Source: CAYVFC01 sp964450715 (GTDB taxonomy: Bacteria > Myxococcota_A > Polyangia > Polyangiales > JAFGIB01). Taken from it: 39,557 nucleotides of DNA. How positions within the stretch are numbered: position 1 is the stretch's first letter; every line of letters begins with the position of its first letter. A program made the translations under genes and the position numbers. Below the pieces are notes generated by a model that saw only the letters and a program-made list of their open reading frames with translations, was not told the DNA's origin and searched no databases. The stretch spans positions 1-39,557 of the forward strand of contig CAYVFC010000076.1 of NCBI GenBank assembly GCA_964450715.1, given 5' to 3'. Below, in pieces: positions 25,111-31,956 of this stretch.

Positions 25111-25311
25111 CTACACCTCACGAGCGAACATCCGGTCGGCCGCGTTCCCCGCCTCGGCGGTTGGCTCGACCGCGGGCAGGTGCTCGACCGAGTCCTTCTC
25201 GCTCCGCGGACCGAAAACGGGACCCCACAGCGCCGCGATCGCCATCGCCACCGCGGCAAAGGCGAACAGCACCAGCCAGGTGAAGCGGCGCGTGTTTACG
25301 GCTGCCTTCAT
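25111..25311 (-). CDS. small single-pass membrane protein
   Basis: A 66-residue protein: MKAAVNTRRFTWLVLFAFAA and on to ALWGPVFG form a positively charged start and one membrane segment (about 11-32). A polar tail ends in MFAREV. The ribosome-binding region (AGGGGCG) is weak. Function unknown; the family was not recognised. It lies upstream of the small lipoprotein on the same strand, with 88 bp between. Confidence 0.5.
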   Translation of the reverse strand: MKAAVNTRRFTWLVLFAFAAVAMAIAALWGPVFGPRSEKDSVEHLPAVEPTAEAGNAADRMFAREV

Positions 25312-25819
25312 AACGATCGCCCCTGGTTGTGCTCGACCCCTACCTGGTCGGAGCCGGGCAGGTATTCTACGTGCGCCTTCGGCATCTCGGTCTTCCGCGG
25401 TCAATGAGTAGGCGAAGAGGCTACTTCGGCGCCTATGTAGGTATAGGTGCACAGAACTGTCAAGAGCTGAAATGTCGAGAAAAAGCGAAATCGATCCGCC
25501 TTCGACCGATGGCTGATACTTCCCGTGGGAGAGGAAAAAGGTAACCGTTCAGGGGGGTAGTCGGTGTCTGAAACGAAGGCGGCCAATCCATCCCGAAAAC
25601 CCGGCTTTCGTCCTCGGGCCGGTTCGTCATGTACGTGAGTACAATCCTCACCGGCCCGGCTGGGCGCCGAGCTTTTTCGGGCGCCTTGGCCGCCGCGCTG
25701 CCCAAGGCCTGAACGCTTACGAAAAAAGGGATTACCGGGCGGCCACTTCCGCGTGATATTGAAAGGAAGGGCCGTTGAGCCGTCTGCCTCGAGCAGAGGG
25801 CCGCCGGAGAGCCAAGGGC
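25312..25819. other. 508-bp divergent intergenic region
   Basis: The gap separates the minus-strand small membrane protein from the plus-strand RCK protein. Most of its right half is the 180-bp element at 25541-25720. The left half is AT-richer (25430-25520) and may hold promoters. No gene was seen. Confidence 0.55.
25541..25720. mobile_element. 180-bp MITE-like element with IS66-type ends
   Basis: The element begins GTAACCGTTCAGG and ends CCTGAACGCTTAC, which are inverted repeats with one mismatch in 13. The flanking octamers are GGAAAAAG (25533-25540) and GAAAAAAG (25721-25728), equal at seven of eight positions. IS66-family transposons typically have ends starting GTAA and make 8-bp target duplications, so a non-autonomous relative is the best reading. 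There is no transposase frame. Confidence 0.72.
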
Positions 25820-27052
25820 ATGAGCCGTACCTACACGAACGCGATAGGGCTTGGACTGTGGTTCACCACGGGCACGGCGGTGCTGGTCGTCGGCCTGTAC
25901 TTCATGCCGCTCGAATACCCCGGGATGGGGTTCTGGGAGTCGCTCTACTACACGATGCGCCTGTTCGTGTTCGAGTACGACCTGCCGAGCTTTCCGCATA
26001 GCTGGCCGCTGATCTTCATCCATTTCGCCGCCCCGGCCATCACCCTCACGGTGGTGGGCACGGCCGTCACCTACCTGCTGCGCTTCACGCCCGCGATGCG
26101 AGCCAAGCTGCTGCGCGACCACGTGGTGATCTGCGGGATGAGCAAGGCGGGCCGGCTGGTGGCCGGCACGCTCAAGAAGCGGAGGATACAGGTGGTCGGT
26201 CTCGATCACGGCGCGTCGGCCGGGCTGGGAGACTGGGCCGTCAGGCACGCGGTGCCCATCCTGCACGGGGACTTCCGCTCGCCCGAGCTGTTGCAACAAG
26301 CGGGGGGCAAGCGGGCCCGCTCGGTCATCTACGCCTCGGGCGACGATCTGGCCAACCTGGACGGAGCCATCGCCGCTTACGATCTGATGCGGACTGATAC
26401 GGGGCCGGTGCGCTTGATCTGGACGCACATCGCCAGCGAGCAGCTGAGGGACAAGGCGCGCATGGCCATACGCACCCGGGGCCGGGTCGGCATCCGCTTC
26501 TTCGATACCTATCACCTGGCCGCCTCGCGCATGATCGACAGCTACTTCAACCGCGAGCGCAGGAAGGGAATCAGCGAGGTAACCGTCTTGGGGTACGGTA
26601 AGTTCGGCCATGATCTGCTGGAGGCGCTGGTGCGCGATCTCTCCCCCGAGGAAAGCTTCCCCATCAAGGTGATCGACCGCGAGGATCGGCAAACGGTGGT
26701 CTGCTCGGCGGCCGGTCTGCTGGGAGTGGCCGACCGCACGAGCTTCGAACGCGCCTCCATCCAGGAGCTGGAGCTCAAGGACGCGCCGGACAAGGCTTTC
26801 TTTCTCTGCACCGACGACGACCTGGGCAACCTGAGCGCGGCCATGACCCTGGCCGCGCAGATGGGCGCCACTCACATCTACGTGCGCATGGCTGCCTGGC
26901 CCATGTCCGCGGTGGCCGACCATTTAGGGGCCGAACGCGGGGTGACCTTCGTCAATATCAACAACCTGATGATCCAGGGCATCAAGGAGCTGCCAGGCAT
27001 CTTCGCGCCTGCAGAGGCCAAGGATCTGAAACGAGTGGAAGAGGCCGGGTAG
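25820..27052 (+). CDS. potassium-channel-like membrane protein with two RCK (TrkA-N) domains
   Basis: A 410-residue protein from ATG 25820. A TTG at 25775 has an excellent AAGGAAGG and may be the true start, adding 15 basic residues. Two membrane segments (IGLGLWFTTGTAVLVVGLYFM and HFAAPAITLTVVGTAVTYLL) flank a pore-like stretch, ESLYYTMRLFVFEYDLPSF. That stretch lacks the TVGYG selectivity filter of potassium channels. Two Rossmann folds follow: DHVVICGMSKAGRLVA and EVTVLGYGKFGHDLLEAL with VIDRED. RCK domains bind NAD(H) or nucleotides. Transport of potassium cannot be assumed. The following lipase gene starts nine bases after its stop. Confidence 0.82.
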   Translation: MSRTYTNAIGLGLWFTTGTAVLVVGLYFMPLEYPGMGFWESLYYTMRLFVFEYDLPSFPHSWPLIFIHFAAPAITLTVVGTAVTYLLRFTPAMRAKLLRDHVVICGMSKAGRLVAGTLKKRRIQVVGLDHGASAGLGDWAVRHAVPILHGDFRSPELLQQAGGKRARSVIYASGDDLANLDGAIAAYDLMRTDTGPVRLIWTHIASEQLRDKARMAIRTRGRVGIRFFDTYHLAASRMIDSYFNRERRKGISEVTVLGYGKFGHDLLEALVRDLSPEESFPIKVIDREDRQTVVCSAAGLLGVADRTSFERASIQELELKDAPDKAFFLCTDDDLGNLSAAMTLAAQMGATHIYVRMAAWPMSAVADHLGAERGVTFVNINNLMIQGIKELPGIFAPAEAKDLKRVEEAG

Positions 27053-27061
27053 ATACGGGCG

Positions 27062-27991
27062 ATGACCGACAGAACGCGTTACAGCGATTTCACTTTCAAC
27101 AATTCCGAGGGAACGAAGGTTTTCGTACACCGCTGGGAACCCTCGGGCATCCCGGCCCGCGCGGCGATACTGGTCGTCCACGGCGCCGCCGAGCACGGCC
27201 TGCGCTACGAACGAACGGCTCGGGTGCTGAACGCCGCTGGTTATTCGGTCTATGCTCCCGACCATCGCGGCCACGGACGAACCGCCGGTGTAATACAAAA
27301 CGCCGGCTGGGCCGGTCCGGACGGCTGGAACGGGATGGTGCGCGATCTGGAGCAGCTCTCTCGACGCATATGCGAACTGACCCCCGAGCTGCCCTTTTTT
27401 CTATTCGGCCACAGCATGGGCTCGTTTCTGACGCAACGCTTCATCCAAAAACGGGGCGCCGAGCTCAGGGGAGCAATCCTATCCGGCAGCGCCGGAACGG
27501 CTCCGGGGCTCGACGATCTCATTTCCCTGGCCAAAGCCGCCGCGCAAGACGACGCGGCCCGCCAACCCTCGGAGATGTTCCGGTCGACTTTCGTCTTTTT
27601 AAACCATCCCTTCGCTCCGGGCGAGACCGGCCTGGAGTGGTTGAGCCGCGACAAGGCCGAGGTACAGAAGTACGTAGACGATCCGTGGTGCGGCTTCGAC
27701 TTCTCCAACCGGCTCTACGCCGACATGCTCGAGGGCGTGGCCGACACCTGGAATCCCGAAAACGAAGCCCTGGTCCCGGTCGATCTACCGCTGCTGATCT
27801 TCTCCGGCACCATGGATACGGTGGGCGGCGCCCTCGAGTACCTCGAGGAGCTGGTCCGCCGCTACCGGGATCTCGGCATTCGCGATCTAGAGGTCAAGTA
27901 CTACACCGATGGCAGGCACGAGATGCTGAACGAAACCAACCGCGACGAGGTGCATCGCGACATTCTCGACTGGCTGGAAAGGCACCTGTAG
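27062..27991 (+). CDS. alpha/beta hydrolase, monoacylglycerol lipase / lysophospholipase type
   Basis: A 309-residue hydrolase of the serine aminopeptidase S33 (Hydrolase_4) group. It shows VVHGAAEHGLRYE (oxyanion loop) near residue 40, APDHRGHGRTAG near 70, nucleophile GHSMGS near 117, acid in FSGTMDTVGG near 250 and the histidine in DGRHEMLNE near 280. The motif set is that of monoacylglycerol lipase and lysophospholipase L2. It probably recycles membrane lipid. It lies nine bp after the RCK gene stop and converges on lemA. Confidence 0.9.
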   Translation: MTDRTRYSDFTFNNSEGTKVFVHRWEPSGIPARAAILVVHGAAEHGLRYERTARVLNAAGYSVYAPDHRGHGRTAGVIQNAGWAGPDGWNGMVRDLEQLSRRICELTPELPFFLFGHSMGSFLTQRFIQKRGAELRGAILSGSAGTAPGLDDLISLAKAAAQDDAARQPSEMFRSTFVFLNHPFAPGETGLEWLSRDKAEVQKYVDDPWCGFDFSNRLYADMLEGVADTWNPENEALVPVDLPLLIFSGTMDTVGGALEYLEELVRRYRDLGIRDLEVKYYTDGRHEMLNETNRDEVHRDILDWLERHL

Positions 27992-28017
27992 CCGAGCCCC
28001 CACCCGTTCGCGACGGT

Positions 28018-28587
28018 TCAGGAGGGGAACAGGTCCACGGCCGGGTTGCGGCGCTCGGCGGCGCTCCCGACCTTCCACCATTCGGCCGGCTTGAAGCCGA
28101 GCGGGCCGGCGATCAGCAGGTCGGGAAACGACTCGCGCCGCGTGTTGTAGGCGGTGACGAACTGGTTGTAGAACTCGCGGCGGTCGGCGATCTGGTTTTC
28201 CAGCTCGGTGATGCGCTGCTGCAGCTTGAGAAACGACTCGTTCGCCTTGAGATCCGGGTAGCGTTCCACCACGGCGAAGAGCGAGCGGATGGCGTCCGAG
28301 AGCCCATCCTGCGCCCGGGTTTGCTCGGAAAGCCCGTGCGCCGAGGCGATCCGCGAACGCGCCTGGATCACCAGCTGCAACACCTCGCGCTCGTGCTTCA
28401 TGTAGCCCTGGCAAACCTCGACCAGCCGCGGGATCTCGTCAAAGCGCTGCTTGAGCAACACGTCGATGTTGCTCCACGAGCGCCTGATCTCGTTGCGGAG
28501 CGAGATCAAGCCGTTGAAGATGACCAGGCCACCGGCCGTTACCAGGATGAACAGGACGATCAGCGCGCCGACGAGGTATCCGGACAT
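28018..28587 (-). CDS. lemA: LemA family protein
   Basis: A 189-residue protein with an N-terminal membrane segment (VGALIVLFILVTAGGLVIFNGLI) and a helical LemA body: RNEIRRSWSNIDVLLKQRFDEIPRLVEVCQGYM, then ERYPDLKANESFLKLQQRITELENQIA and RREFYNQFVTAYN. The family is widespread and membrane-bound; its role is unclear. The PAEWW and VDLFPS end is ordinary. It is the third gene of the minus-strand operon, 27 bp after the GIDE gene. Confidence 0.95.
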   Translation of the reverse strand: MSGYLVGALIVLFILVTAGGLVIFNGLISLRNEIRRSWSNIDVLLKQRFDEIPRLVEVCQGYMKHEREVLQLVIQARSRIASAHGLSEQTRAQDGLSDAIRSLFAVVERYPDLKANESFLKLQQRITELENQIADRREFYNQFVTAYNTRRESFPDLLIAGPLGFKPAEWWKVGSAAERRNPAVDLFPS

Positions 28588-28614
28588 CTCTTATACTGGC
28601 CCCTTCTCGCCCCC

Positions 28615-30513
28615 TTACCCTAGCGCGGAGATCCGCAGCAGGTAAACCAGCGCGACGATGAAGACGATCCCACCGAATGCCATGTTAATGAGCATATTCA
28701 ACTTCAAGCTTTTTACCACCGATCTCTCGTCCTCGCCGCGGATGTAGAAGCGTCCCGCGCGCCCTCCCCGGCCGATCACCACCTGCTCGCCGCCCGCGCT
28801 CTGCGGGCCGTCCGGGGAGAAGAGCCGCTCGGCATCCACCCCGCGCTGCACCTCGGCCCGCGCCCGGCTCCACTCCTCCGCGTCGATGCGCCCGTCCTGG
28901 TCGGTGTCGTACTGCGAGAGCCGTTCGGGCGAACGCTTTAGCTCCAGCAGGCGGCGCCGCAGCAGCGCATCGGCCGCGTGCGGGTCCGGGGTGTGCGGAC
29001 GCGCAAATCCGCAGAGATAAGTCGTGTAGCCCTCCGGGATGTACTCGATAACCAGTCGCTGGCCGGGAGCCATCATCAGACCGCCCAGCCCCACGGCCGA
29101 CTCGCCAGATATCTGCTGGCGGACCACGGCCTGCACGATGGCGCCCTCGGGATCGACCAGCACGCGACCGGTATCGTCCTGCAACAGGAAGGGGACCGGG
29201 CCGCTCTGGCCCGCCTCGACCGCCATCCACTGGCTTCCCCTGCCGGTATTGCGCTTCTCCTGGATGCTGTAGCGGTAGTAGACGCAGTCGGCAAGCAGGT
29301 AGGGCACCTTGAGCTCGTACTTGCGCCGCGCCTTTCCCACCAGCTCTACGAACCCCATGGCCATGGAGCGGATGCGCGAGGTGGGCGTGTTCTCGATCAG
29401 CCGCTTGCGCGCGCCCAGCTCCACCCCGCGCACCAGCAGAAACAGCCCCAGGGCCGCGGCGCCGAATCCGAAGAAGGCCGGCGTCTCGAATCCGATCCCG
29501 GCCACGGCAAACAGCAGAGAAGAGGCGAGCAGCGGTAACAGCAGCCAGGCCGGGCTCAGCGATCGGATCGCGTCCCGAATCTGCTTGCCGGCGGGGAGCG
29601 CGGCCAGGGGGCCGGTACGGTAGACCCTGAGGTGCTCGGGCGGAGCGGGAAGCGTCTCGGCGGCCGTCGCCACCGGAGCGCCGGGCGCGCCCGTATCCGC
29701 GCCAGCACCCGGCGCGCCCAGCGCGGAGTAGCCTTCGGCGGCGGTAAAGAGACCGTCGCGAAAGCAGAGGAACATCAGCGCGGAGTAGCTATTGAAGGCC
29801 TTGAGGTTGTCCCTCGTGTTCCCGGTCGTGCCTAGCTCGCCGGGCGTGCAGCCGGGAATGGTAGAAAGGCCGAAGCCCAGCTCCTGCACGCACCCGCCCG
29901 CGCGCGAGCGCAGCAGCGACACCAGCTCCAGGAAGTTGAAGGCTGCGGAGTCCTTGCGCGCCTCGGCCAGGCCCGCGTAGTTGAAGCGATCCCCCTCCAC
30001 CCGGAAGGCCCGCCCGGTCTCCGGCAGATAGACGTCGAGCAGCGGGTAGTCGAAGGCCATGCGCGAGAGCCTCTTTTCCGCATCGGGAGCGCGGGCCTCG
30101 GGTAGGGAGGCGCGGACGGCTTGCGCGGTGTCGCTGCGGGGCGAGCGCAGGCTTCCGGCCACCAGGAAGAGAGTCGCCCGGTTGCGCACCGCGAGTCGGT
30201 CGCCGCCGGAAAACTGAAAGACGATTTCACCGTCGTATACCTCAACCGACGAGACGCGCTCCGGCTCGCGCAAGGCGCGCCGCTGCCCCTCGTCGATGAC
30301 CGCCGCCGCCAGCCCGGCCCGGGTCACCGCCGCGGCCAGTTTGCGCAGCAGCTGCTCGTCCTCCGACCGCCTGAGCAGGGCCGGAGCGGCGCCGATGAAG
30401 CGCTGCCGCAAATCGTAGACGGTCAGCCCGGTGTTCCGCGCGATCGCCTCCAGCCGCTGTTCGAATCCCGGAAAGGGCGTATACACGGGATAGACGATCA
30501 GGTTGTGTATCAC
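28615..30513 (-). CDS. GIDE/MULAN-like membrane protein with EF-hand
   Basis: A 632-residue membrane protein with a GTG start at 30513 (GAGGG upstream). The N-terminal 300 residues are a poorly known region with a NSYSALMFLCFRDGLFTAAEGY segment. Two membrane segments follow (about 320-365). A GIDE-type domain like that of the mitochondrial E3 ligase MUL1 is next: TPTSRIRSMAMGFVELVGKA, DCVYYRYSIQEKR, LLQDDTGRVLVDPEGA. An EF-hand loop, DTDQDGRIDAEE, sits near 536-547 with D, D, D, G, I and E all in place. A last membrane segment is near 605-628. There is no RING finger, so ligase activity is not expected. LemA follows, a frequent neighbour of this domain. Confidence 0.85.
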   Translation of the reverse strand: MIHNLIVYPVYTPFPGFEQRLEAIARNTGLTVYDLRQRFIGAAPALLRRSEDEQLLRKLAAAVTRAGLAAAVIDEGQRRALREPERVSSVEVYDGEIVFQFSGGDRLAVRNRATLFLVAGSLRSPRSDTAQAVRASLPEARAPDAEKRLSRMAFDYPLLDVYLPETGRAFRVEGDRFNYAGLAEARKDSAAFNFLELVSLLRSRAGGCVQELGFGLSTIPGCTPGELGTTGNTRDNLKAFNSYSALMFLCFRDGLFTAAEGYSALGAPGAGADTGAPGAPVATAAETLPAPPEHLRVYRTGPLAALPAGKQIRDAIRSLSPAWLLLPLLASSLLFAVAGIGFETPAFFGFGAAALGLFLLVRGVELGARKRLIENTPTSRIRSMAMGFVELVGKARRKYELKVPYLLADCVYYRYSIQEKRNTGRGSQWMAVEAGQSGPVPFLLQDDTGRVLVDPEGAIVQAVVRQQISGESAVGLGGLMMAPGQRLVIEYIPEGYTTYLCGFARPHTPDPHAADALLRRRLLELKRSPERLSQYDTDQDGRIDAEEWSRARAEVQRGVDAERLFSPDGPQSAGGEQVVIGRGGRAGRFYIRGEDERSVVKSLKLNMLINMAFGGIVFIVALVYLLRISALG

Positions 30514-30526
30514 CGGCCCTCGTGTT

Positions 30527-30877
30527 TCAGCCGAAGGTCGAGCCGTTGAAGCCCCAGTGGCTGGCCTGCAGCTCGGTGAAATTCAGATATACGGCGCCGG
30601 GCGGGATGTCGCACTGCTGCTGCAGCAGCTCGCAGACGCTGGCCGAGAGCTTCTTGTTGACGGCGCCGTTCAACCCGCCGATCCCCCTGACGTCCACCAA
30701 GGCGCCGGGGCCCTGCTTGCCGGCCATGGATAGCGCGACCCGGTCGACGATGACGATCATGACGTGGTTCGGGGCTTTACCGGTATCGCGCGCCAGGATA
30801 TCGCCCAGGGACGCCAGCAGAGCCGACTTCTTCTCCGGCTCGAGCGCGACCGAGGTTTCCAGTTTCAAAAGCGGCAT
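30527..30877 (-). CDS. MIF-like tautomerase
   Basis: A 116-residue protein, the same size as macrophage migration inhibitory factor. It begins MPLLKLETS, so Met removal would expose the catalytic Pro. The active-site Lys is in DTGKAPNH (K34). GIGGLNGAVNKKLS and the C-terminal VYLNFTELQASHWGFNGSTF correspond to the MIF pattern, including the NGSTF end. The CxxC of animal MIF is absent. It probably has tautomerase activity on keto-enol substrates; the physiological substrate is unknown. It lies 13 bp upstream of the GIDE gene, so both should be on one transcript. GAGGAGGG precedes the ATG. Confidence 0.9.
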   Translation of the reverse strand: MPLLKLETSVALEPEKKSALLASLGDILARDTGKAPNHVMIVIVDRVALSMAGKQGPGALVDVRGIGGLNGAVNKKLSASVCELLQQQCDIPPGAVYLNFTELQASHWGFNGSTFG

Positions 30878-30900
30878 TGGGGACCCTCCTCTCTCCTGTC

Positions 30901-31009
30901 GGTTACCGATCTCGGAAAACCGGTTTCGCCTCGTCGGTCGCCCACCTCGTGTGGAGGCCCCGTTACCGGCCCGGGCCAGGGCGAAACCGGTTTTCCGAGA
31001 TCGGTAACC
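30901..31009. repeat. perfect 30-bp inverted repeat in the MIF operon leader
   Basis: Arms 30901-30930 and 30980-31009 are perfectly complementary over 30 bp (GGTTACCGATCTCGGAAAAC at the left end) with a 49-bp spacer. The left arm is 24 bp from the MIF start codon. As RNA it would form a very stable hairpin next to the ribosome-binding site. It may be a small mobile palindrome or a regulatory structure. Confidence 0.75.
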
Positions 31010-31057
31010 TTGTAACCCCATCCGCGGTTTTCCGCGAGCCTACCGTTACCCGGCTCC

Positions 31058-31195
31058 GGAGGGAGATTTCCTGCTAGGCTCGAAATGACAGCGGTGGGGC
31101 TTGGACCCACCGCTGTCATCTCGACCGACGGGAGAGATCTCCAGTGATCACTCGGTTCGGCGAAGTTTCTCGCTTCGCTCGCGATGACACGAATG
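31058..31195. repeat. palindromic ATGACA...TGTCAT intergenic repeat
   Basis: A perfect 14-bp hairpin has arms 31085-31098 (ATGACAGCGGTGGG) and 31106-31119 with a 7-nt loop. It is flanked on both sides by imperfectly matching GGAGAGATCTCC/GGAGGGAGATTTCC blocks and by TTCGCTCGCGATGACA near 31180. The word pattern (TGTCATCTCGACCGA, GAGAGATCTC, CTTCGCTCGCGATGACA) is that of a widespread class of dispersed bacterial intergenic repeats. Confidence 0.6.
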
Positions 31196-31251
31196 ACACG
31201 ACGGCAACATATACGGTAGAAACAGAAGAAACCCGCGACCCCGCCTCTCCC

Positions 31252-31899
31252 ATGCGACGCGCCCCCTGCTGCTCCGCACCTAAAAACCTCTACCTGGGCC
31301 TGACCGGCGGCATCGCCAGCGGCAAGTCCCTGGTGGCCGAGATGCTCGGGCAACGCGGCGCCGAGGTCGTCGACTTCGACCTGCTGGCGCGCGAGGTGGT
31401 GACCCCGGGCGAGCCGGCTCACGCCGAGATCGCGGCCTGCTTCGGCCGCGAGGTGCTCGGGGCCGACGGCGCCATCGATCGCAAGAAGCTCGGGGCGATC
31501 GTGTTCGCCGACCCGAGCCAGCGGGAGCAGCTGGAGCGCATCACCCATCCGCGCATCCGGGAGGCCTACCTCAGGCGGGTGGCCGGGTACGAGCGCGGCT
31601 CCGGTGGCCGGATCGTGGTAGCGGTGGTGCCGCTTCTGATCGAGACCGGTATGCAGGAGATGTTCGACGAGATCGTGCTGGTTCATATCTCCGGCCGGGA
31701 ACAGATACGGCGCCTGATGTCTCGGGACGGCATCGACGAAGAGCGGGCCCGGCAGGTGCTGGCCGCCCAGCTGCCGAGCGAAGAGAAGAAGCGCTACGCC
31801 GACCACGTGATCGACAACTCGGGCTCGCCGGAAGGTACGGCGAAACAGGTCGAGGCGCTCTGGCGCAAGATCAACGACGAGCCCGAGCCCGACGGTTGA
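31252..31899 (+). CDS. coaE: dephospho-CoA kinase
   Basis: A 215-residue enzyme that phosphorylates dephospho-CoA, the last step of coenzyme A synthesis. It shows P-loop GLTGGIASGKS (G19 to S26), VVDFDLLAREVVTPG, LERITHPRIREAY, VVAVVPLLIETGMQEMFDEIVLV, and the C-terminal KKRYADHVIDNSGS. All CoaE marks are present and the length is normal. The start was chosen at ATG 31252, since the frame upstream runs into an intergenic repeat. No clear ribosome-binding site is seen. Confidence 0.95.
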   Translation: MRRAPCCSAPKNLYLGLTGGIASGKSLVAEMLGQRGAEVVDFDLLAREVVTPGEPAHAEIAACFGREVLGADGAIDRKKLGAIVFADPSQREQLERITHPRIREAYLRRVAGYERGSGGRIVVAVVPLLIETGMQEMFDEIVLVHISGREQIRRLMSRDGIDEERARQVLAAQLPSEEKKRYADHVIDNSGSPEGTAKQVEALWRKINDEPEPDG

Positions 31900-31917
31900 G
31901 AAACCGGATGGGCCGGA

Positions 31918-31936
31918 GGCGTCCGGAACGGACGCC
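31918..31936. terminator. hairpin between convergent coaE and TSP3 lipoprotein genes
   Basis: GGCGTCCG and CGGACGCC pair around a GAA loop, and partly matching GATGG/CCATC bases extend the stem. It lies in the 57-bp gap between two convergent stops. There is no T tract, so it is only a likely bidirectional terminator. Confidence 0.45.
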
Positions 31937-31956
31937 CATCATGTCGACCAGCGCGG

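Larger units (their letters stand above)
30878..31251. other. 374-bp divergent intergenic region with two palindromic elements
   Basis: The gap separates the MIF operon from coaE. It contains a perfect 30-bp inverted repeat (30901-31009) and a second palindromic repeat (31058-31195). Promoters for both directions must lie in or beside these elements. No gene was seen. Confidence 0.6.

Noticed and set aside
25312..25540. Possible small gene in the AT-richer stretch left of the IS66-like element
   Set aside because: No open frame with both a start and ribosome-binding site was found.
25460..26923. Long minus-strand frame opposite the RCK gene
   Set aside because: Antisense shadow; the plus-strand protein has two Rossmann motifs and membrane segments.
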